From: Candidatus Omnitrophota bacterium
GTDB lineage: Bacteria; Omnitrophota; Gorgyraeia; Gygaellales; Profunditerraquicolaceae
DNA length: 6,738 nt
Reading direction: 5' to 3'
Assembly: GCA_016938245.1 (NCBI GenBank)
Contig: JAFGUY010000038.1
Span: 1 to 6,738, forward strand
This document shows positions 4,846 to 6,738 of the stretch, in pieces. Numbering within the stretch: the stretch's first letter is position 1; every line of letters begins with the position of its first letter. The notes below the pieces were generated by a model that ran no database searches, had not been told where the DNA came from, and saw nothing but the letters and a program-made list of their open reading frames with translations. Both the position numbers and the translations under genes were made by a program.

Positions 4846-6636
4846 ATGCGTGATTACTTTAAGCTACTAAGATTCATAAGGCCATATATAGGAAAGTTTA
4901 CTGTAGCTACCGTCTGTATGGGGTTCTCTGCTATCTTTGACGGAGTCTCTTTGGCGATGGTAGTACCCATAGCAGATAAGGTCCTTACTAATAAGAAGAT
5001 CATTATTCCTGCCAAATTGCCTCATCTATTGAGCAATTTTATAGATAAAATAAACAATATCCCCGCAGAAAACCTTCTCTGGTATATGGCTATAGCAGTT
5101 GTCATTCTTTTTATCCTCAAGGGTTTTTTCGGGTTTATGCAAAGTTACCTTATGTCTGATATCGGACAGAGCATAGTAAGGGATATTAAGGCTAATCTTT
5201 ATGCTAAATTTCAGGAACTCTCTCTGGATTATTTTACCCATAAGCGCGGAGGGGAGATGATTTCGCGCATTACTAATGACGCCAGGATAGTTGAGAACGC
5301 GGTATCCTACGGCTCAACTGACTTGGTTTACCAGGGCCTTCAAGTCGCCATATTCTTTTCGATCGCGTTATTTATATACCCTAGGTTTGTTGTATTTATA
5401 CTTCCGCCATTGGCAATACTCGGAATTACTATTTCTAAAGTAGGCAAAAAACTGCGGAAACTATCGCGCACTTCCCAGGAGAAGGCGGCAGATATAAATT
5501 CCGTCCTCTACGAGACGATTATCGGAGCCCGTATCGTAAAAGCCTGTAATATGGAAGATTATGAAATCAGGAAATTCAATAAAATTAATAATGATTCCTA
5601 CCGGATCTCAATGAAGTCTATTAAGCGCACGCTTCTTTTAAGCCCGGCTACCGAAATATTAGGCTGCCTGGCAGGGATTACCGTTTTTATCATAGGAGGT
5701 AAAGAGGTCCTCGCAGGCAAAATATCTTTCGGTATTTTCGGGCTTTTTATCGGGTCGCTCTTATCAACCATACGCCCGTTTAAGAAATTAAGCCAGGTCA
5801 ATGCTTTAAACCAGCAGGCAGTGGCAGCCAGCGATAGGATATATGAAGTTTTAGAGGCTGATCCTTCAGTAGCAGAATCCCCTTCGGCTTATGAACTTAA
5901 AAGTTTTAAAGACTGTATTGTATTTGATGATGTGTGGTTTAGCTACGCAGATAACCAGGTGCTTAAAGGTATAAGCTTAAATGTTCCTTACGGCTCCATG
6001 CTTGCTATCGTAGGCCCAAGCGGGACAGGTAAGACTACGCTTTTAGACCTTATCCCGCGTTTCTATGACCCTAAACGCGGGAAGATACTGGTTGACGGGA
6101 TAGATATAAAAGAGGTTACCTTAAAATCCTTGCGCAGTATGATCGGAATAGTAACCCAAGAGACTATTTTGTTTAATGATACCATAAGAAAGAATATCGC
6201 TTATGGAAAGCCGCAGGCTACGGATAAAGAGATAGAGGATGCAGCGCGGCAAGCTAATGCCCATGATTTTATAGTTAAACTTTCTTCAGGTTATGATACT
6301 GTTATCGGCGACCGGGGTATGCGTATTTCAGGAGGAGAACGTCAAAGAATCGCCATAGCGCGTGCGCTTTTAAAGAATCCTCCGATTTTAATCTTAGATG
6401 AGGCTACTTCCCAACTGGATTCCCATTCGGAGAGGGTGGTACAGGAGGCTTTAGACAGGTTGATGGAAGGCAGGACTGTATTTGTGATTGCGCACAGTCT
6501 CTCTACAGTGCGTAATGCGCACAGAATAGTAGTTATGGATAAAGGGGCTATTATCGAATCAGGTACGCATCAGGGGCTTTTAGATCACGGGGGATTGTAC
6601 AGAAGTCTTTATTCTATGCAGGAGATACAAAAGTAG
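4846..6636 (+). CDS. msbA: MsbA-like lipid A export ABC transporter (fused TMD-NBD)
   Basis: A 596-residue half-transporter expected to dimerise in the inner membrane and flip lipid A-core from the cytoplasmic to the periplasmic leaflet using ATP. The membrane domain has six hydrophobic segments at about 16-40, 79-102, 160-178, 180-197, 267-285 and 293-310. The nucleotide-binding domain has the A-loop Tyr367, Walker A GPSGTGKTT (390-398, Lys396), Q-loop Gln438, the signature SGGERQ (495-500, with E where many MsbA proteins have Q), Walker B ILILDE (514-519, Asp518, Glu519) and switch His550, so all ATPase residues are intact. Length and order fit MsbA. The divergent dehydrogenase-lpxB pair supports lipid A as substrate; otherwise a general multidrug or lipid exporter of the same family would be hard to exclude. 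It has its own promoter and Shine-Dalgarno. No terminator follows, so the operon probably continues off the right edge. Confidence 0.92.
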   Translation: MRDYFKLLRFIRPYIGKFTVATVCMGFSAIFDGVSLAMVVPIADKVLTNKKIIIPAKLPHLLSNFIDKINNIPAENLLWYMAIAVVILFILKGFFGFMQSYLMSDIGQSIVRDIKANLYAKFQELSLDYFTHKRGGEMISRITNDARIVENAVSYGSTDLVYQGLQVAIFFSIALFIYPRFVVFILPPLAILGITISKVGKKLRKLSRTSQEKAADINSVLYETIIGARIVKACNMEDYEIRKFNKINNDSYRISMKSIKRTLLLSPATEILGCLAGITVFIIGGKEVLAGKISFGIFGLFIGSLLSTIRPFKKLSQVNALNQQAVAASDRIYEVLEADPSVAESPSAYELKSFKDCIVFDDVWFSYADNQVLKGISLNVPYGSMLAIVGPSGTGKTTLLDLIPRFYDPKRGKILVDGIDIKEVTLKSLRSMIGIVTQETILFNDTIRKNIAYGKPQATDKEIEDAARQANAHDFIVKLSSGYDTVIGDRGMRISGGERQRIAIARALLKNPPILILDEATSQLDSHSERVVQEALDRLMEGRTVFVIAHSLSTVRNAHRIVVMDKGAIIESGTHQGLLDHGGLYRSLYSMQEIQK

Positions 6637-6640
6637 TTGC

Positions 6641-6683
6641 AAACTTTTCCGTGGTCAAGTCTTATTTTTGCTGGAAAAAGTTT
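6641..6683 (+). repeat. Inverted repeat between msbA and the next gene
   Basis: AAACTTTTCC (6641-6650) pairs with GGAAAAAGTTT (6673-6683) through ten base pairs with one bulged A at 6679; the loop is 22 bases. No T-run follows, so it is not an intrinsic terminator. Its 3' arm contains the only candidate Shine-Dalgarno (GGA-rich, 6673-6680) for the ATG at 6685, so if it folds in mRNA it could mask that start. Confidence 0.5.
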
Positions 6684-6684
6684 C

Positions 6685-6738
6685 ATGAAATACCCTTTGG
6701 TTTTTATGTACTCTCTGTTCTTTCTTAGCCTTATGGCC
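6685..6738 (+). CDS. Probable start of a downstream gene with a hydrophobic N-terminus (partial)
   Basis: From ATG 6685 the frame stays open to the window edge and encodes MKYPLVFMYSLFFLSLMA, a lysine followed by a long hydrophobic run as in a signal peptide or first membrane helix. It lies 48 bases after the msbA stop on the same strand with no terminator between, so it is probably co-transcribed. In lipid A clusters this slot is often filled by a Kdo transferase, LpxK or an acyltransferase, but 18 residues cannot tell which. The frame is also open back to the msbA stop, so an earlier TTG start (6637) is possible though less attractive. Confidence 0.4.
   Translation, partial: MKYPLVFMYSLFFLSLMA

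Noticed and set aside
6634..6738. In-frame extension of MsbA past its TAG for 34 further codons, suggesting readthrough or a recoded stop
   Set aside because: MsbA is already full length at the stop, and the open stretch is better explained by the next gene starting at 6685 in the same frame by chance.

Overview
The window looks like chromosomal DNA of a Gram-negative (lipid A-making) bacterium with AT-rich to moderate base composition. The clearest evidence is three genes of outer-membrane lipid A biology: lpxB, an msbA-type flippase gene, and a Gfo/Idh/MocA dehydrogenase gene of the kind often found beside lpxB. The tRNA gene does not encode its CCA end. The sequence style and gene set remind me of uncultured anaerobic lineages such as Omnitrophota or Elusimicrobiota, but that placement is inference and not proven by anything in the window.

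Layout. Positions 1-185 hold no convincing gene, only AT-rich DNA with several small inverted repeats and one good -10 box. An initiator tRNA(fMet) follows (186-259), then three consecutive hairpins, the last of which is a classic intrinsic terminator (339-367). A GH94-type glycoside phosphorylase gene (406-2739, +) comes next. It appears to lack the C-terminal beta-domain usual for its family and meets lpxB tail to tail, with the two stop codons overlapping in a 4-base overlap. On the minus strand a Gfo/Idh/MocA oxidoreductase gene (4768 to 3842) overlaps the start of lpxB (3863 to 2736) by 22 bases, forming a two-gene operon. On the plus strand an MsbA-like ABC exporter gene (4846-6636) is transcribed divergently from that operon. 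The last 54 bases probably begin another gene with a hydrophobic N-terminus.

How the genes work together. LpxB condenses UDP-2,3-diacylglucosamine with lipid X to form the lipid A disaccharide. MsbA flips the finished lipid A-core across the inner membrane. The dehydrogenase may modify the sugar nucleotide precursor, as GnnA does for 2,3-diamino lipid A. The 77-base gap between the two transcription units contains two sigma70-type promoters whose elements interlock on opposite strands, plus a perfect 10-bp inverted repeat covering both -10 regions. Transcription of the lipid A synthesis pair and of the flippase is therefore probably linked, either by competition for RNA polymerase or by a shared regulator. 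The minus-strand promoter places its transcription start at or next to the dehydrogenase ATG, which suggests a leaderless mRNA, whereas msbA has a normal Shine-Dalgarno leader.

I found no CRISPR array, insertion sequence, toxin-antitoxin pair or obvious defence system. The most interesting points are the interlocked divergent lipid A promoters, the truncated GH94 protein ending exactly at the convergent junction, and an initiator tRNA with a non-canonical anticodon stem.
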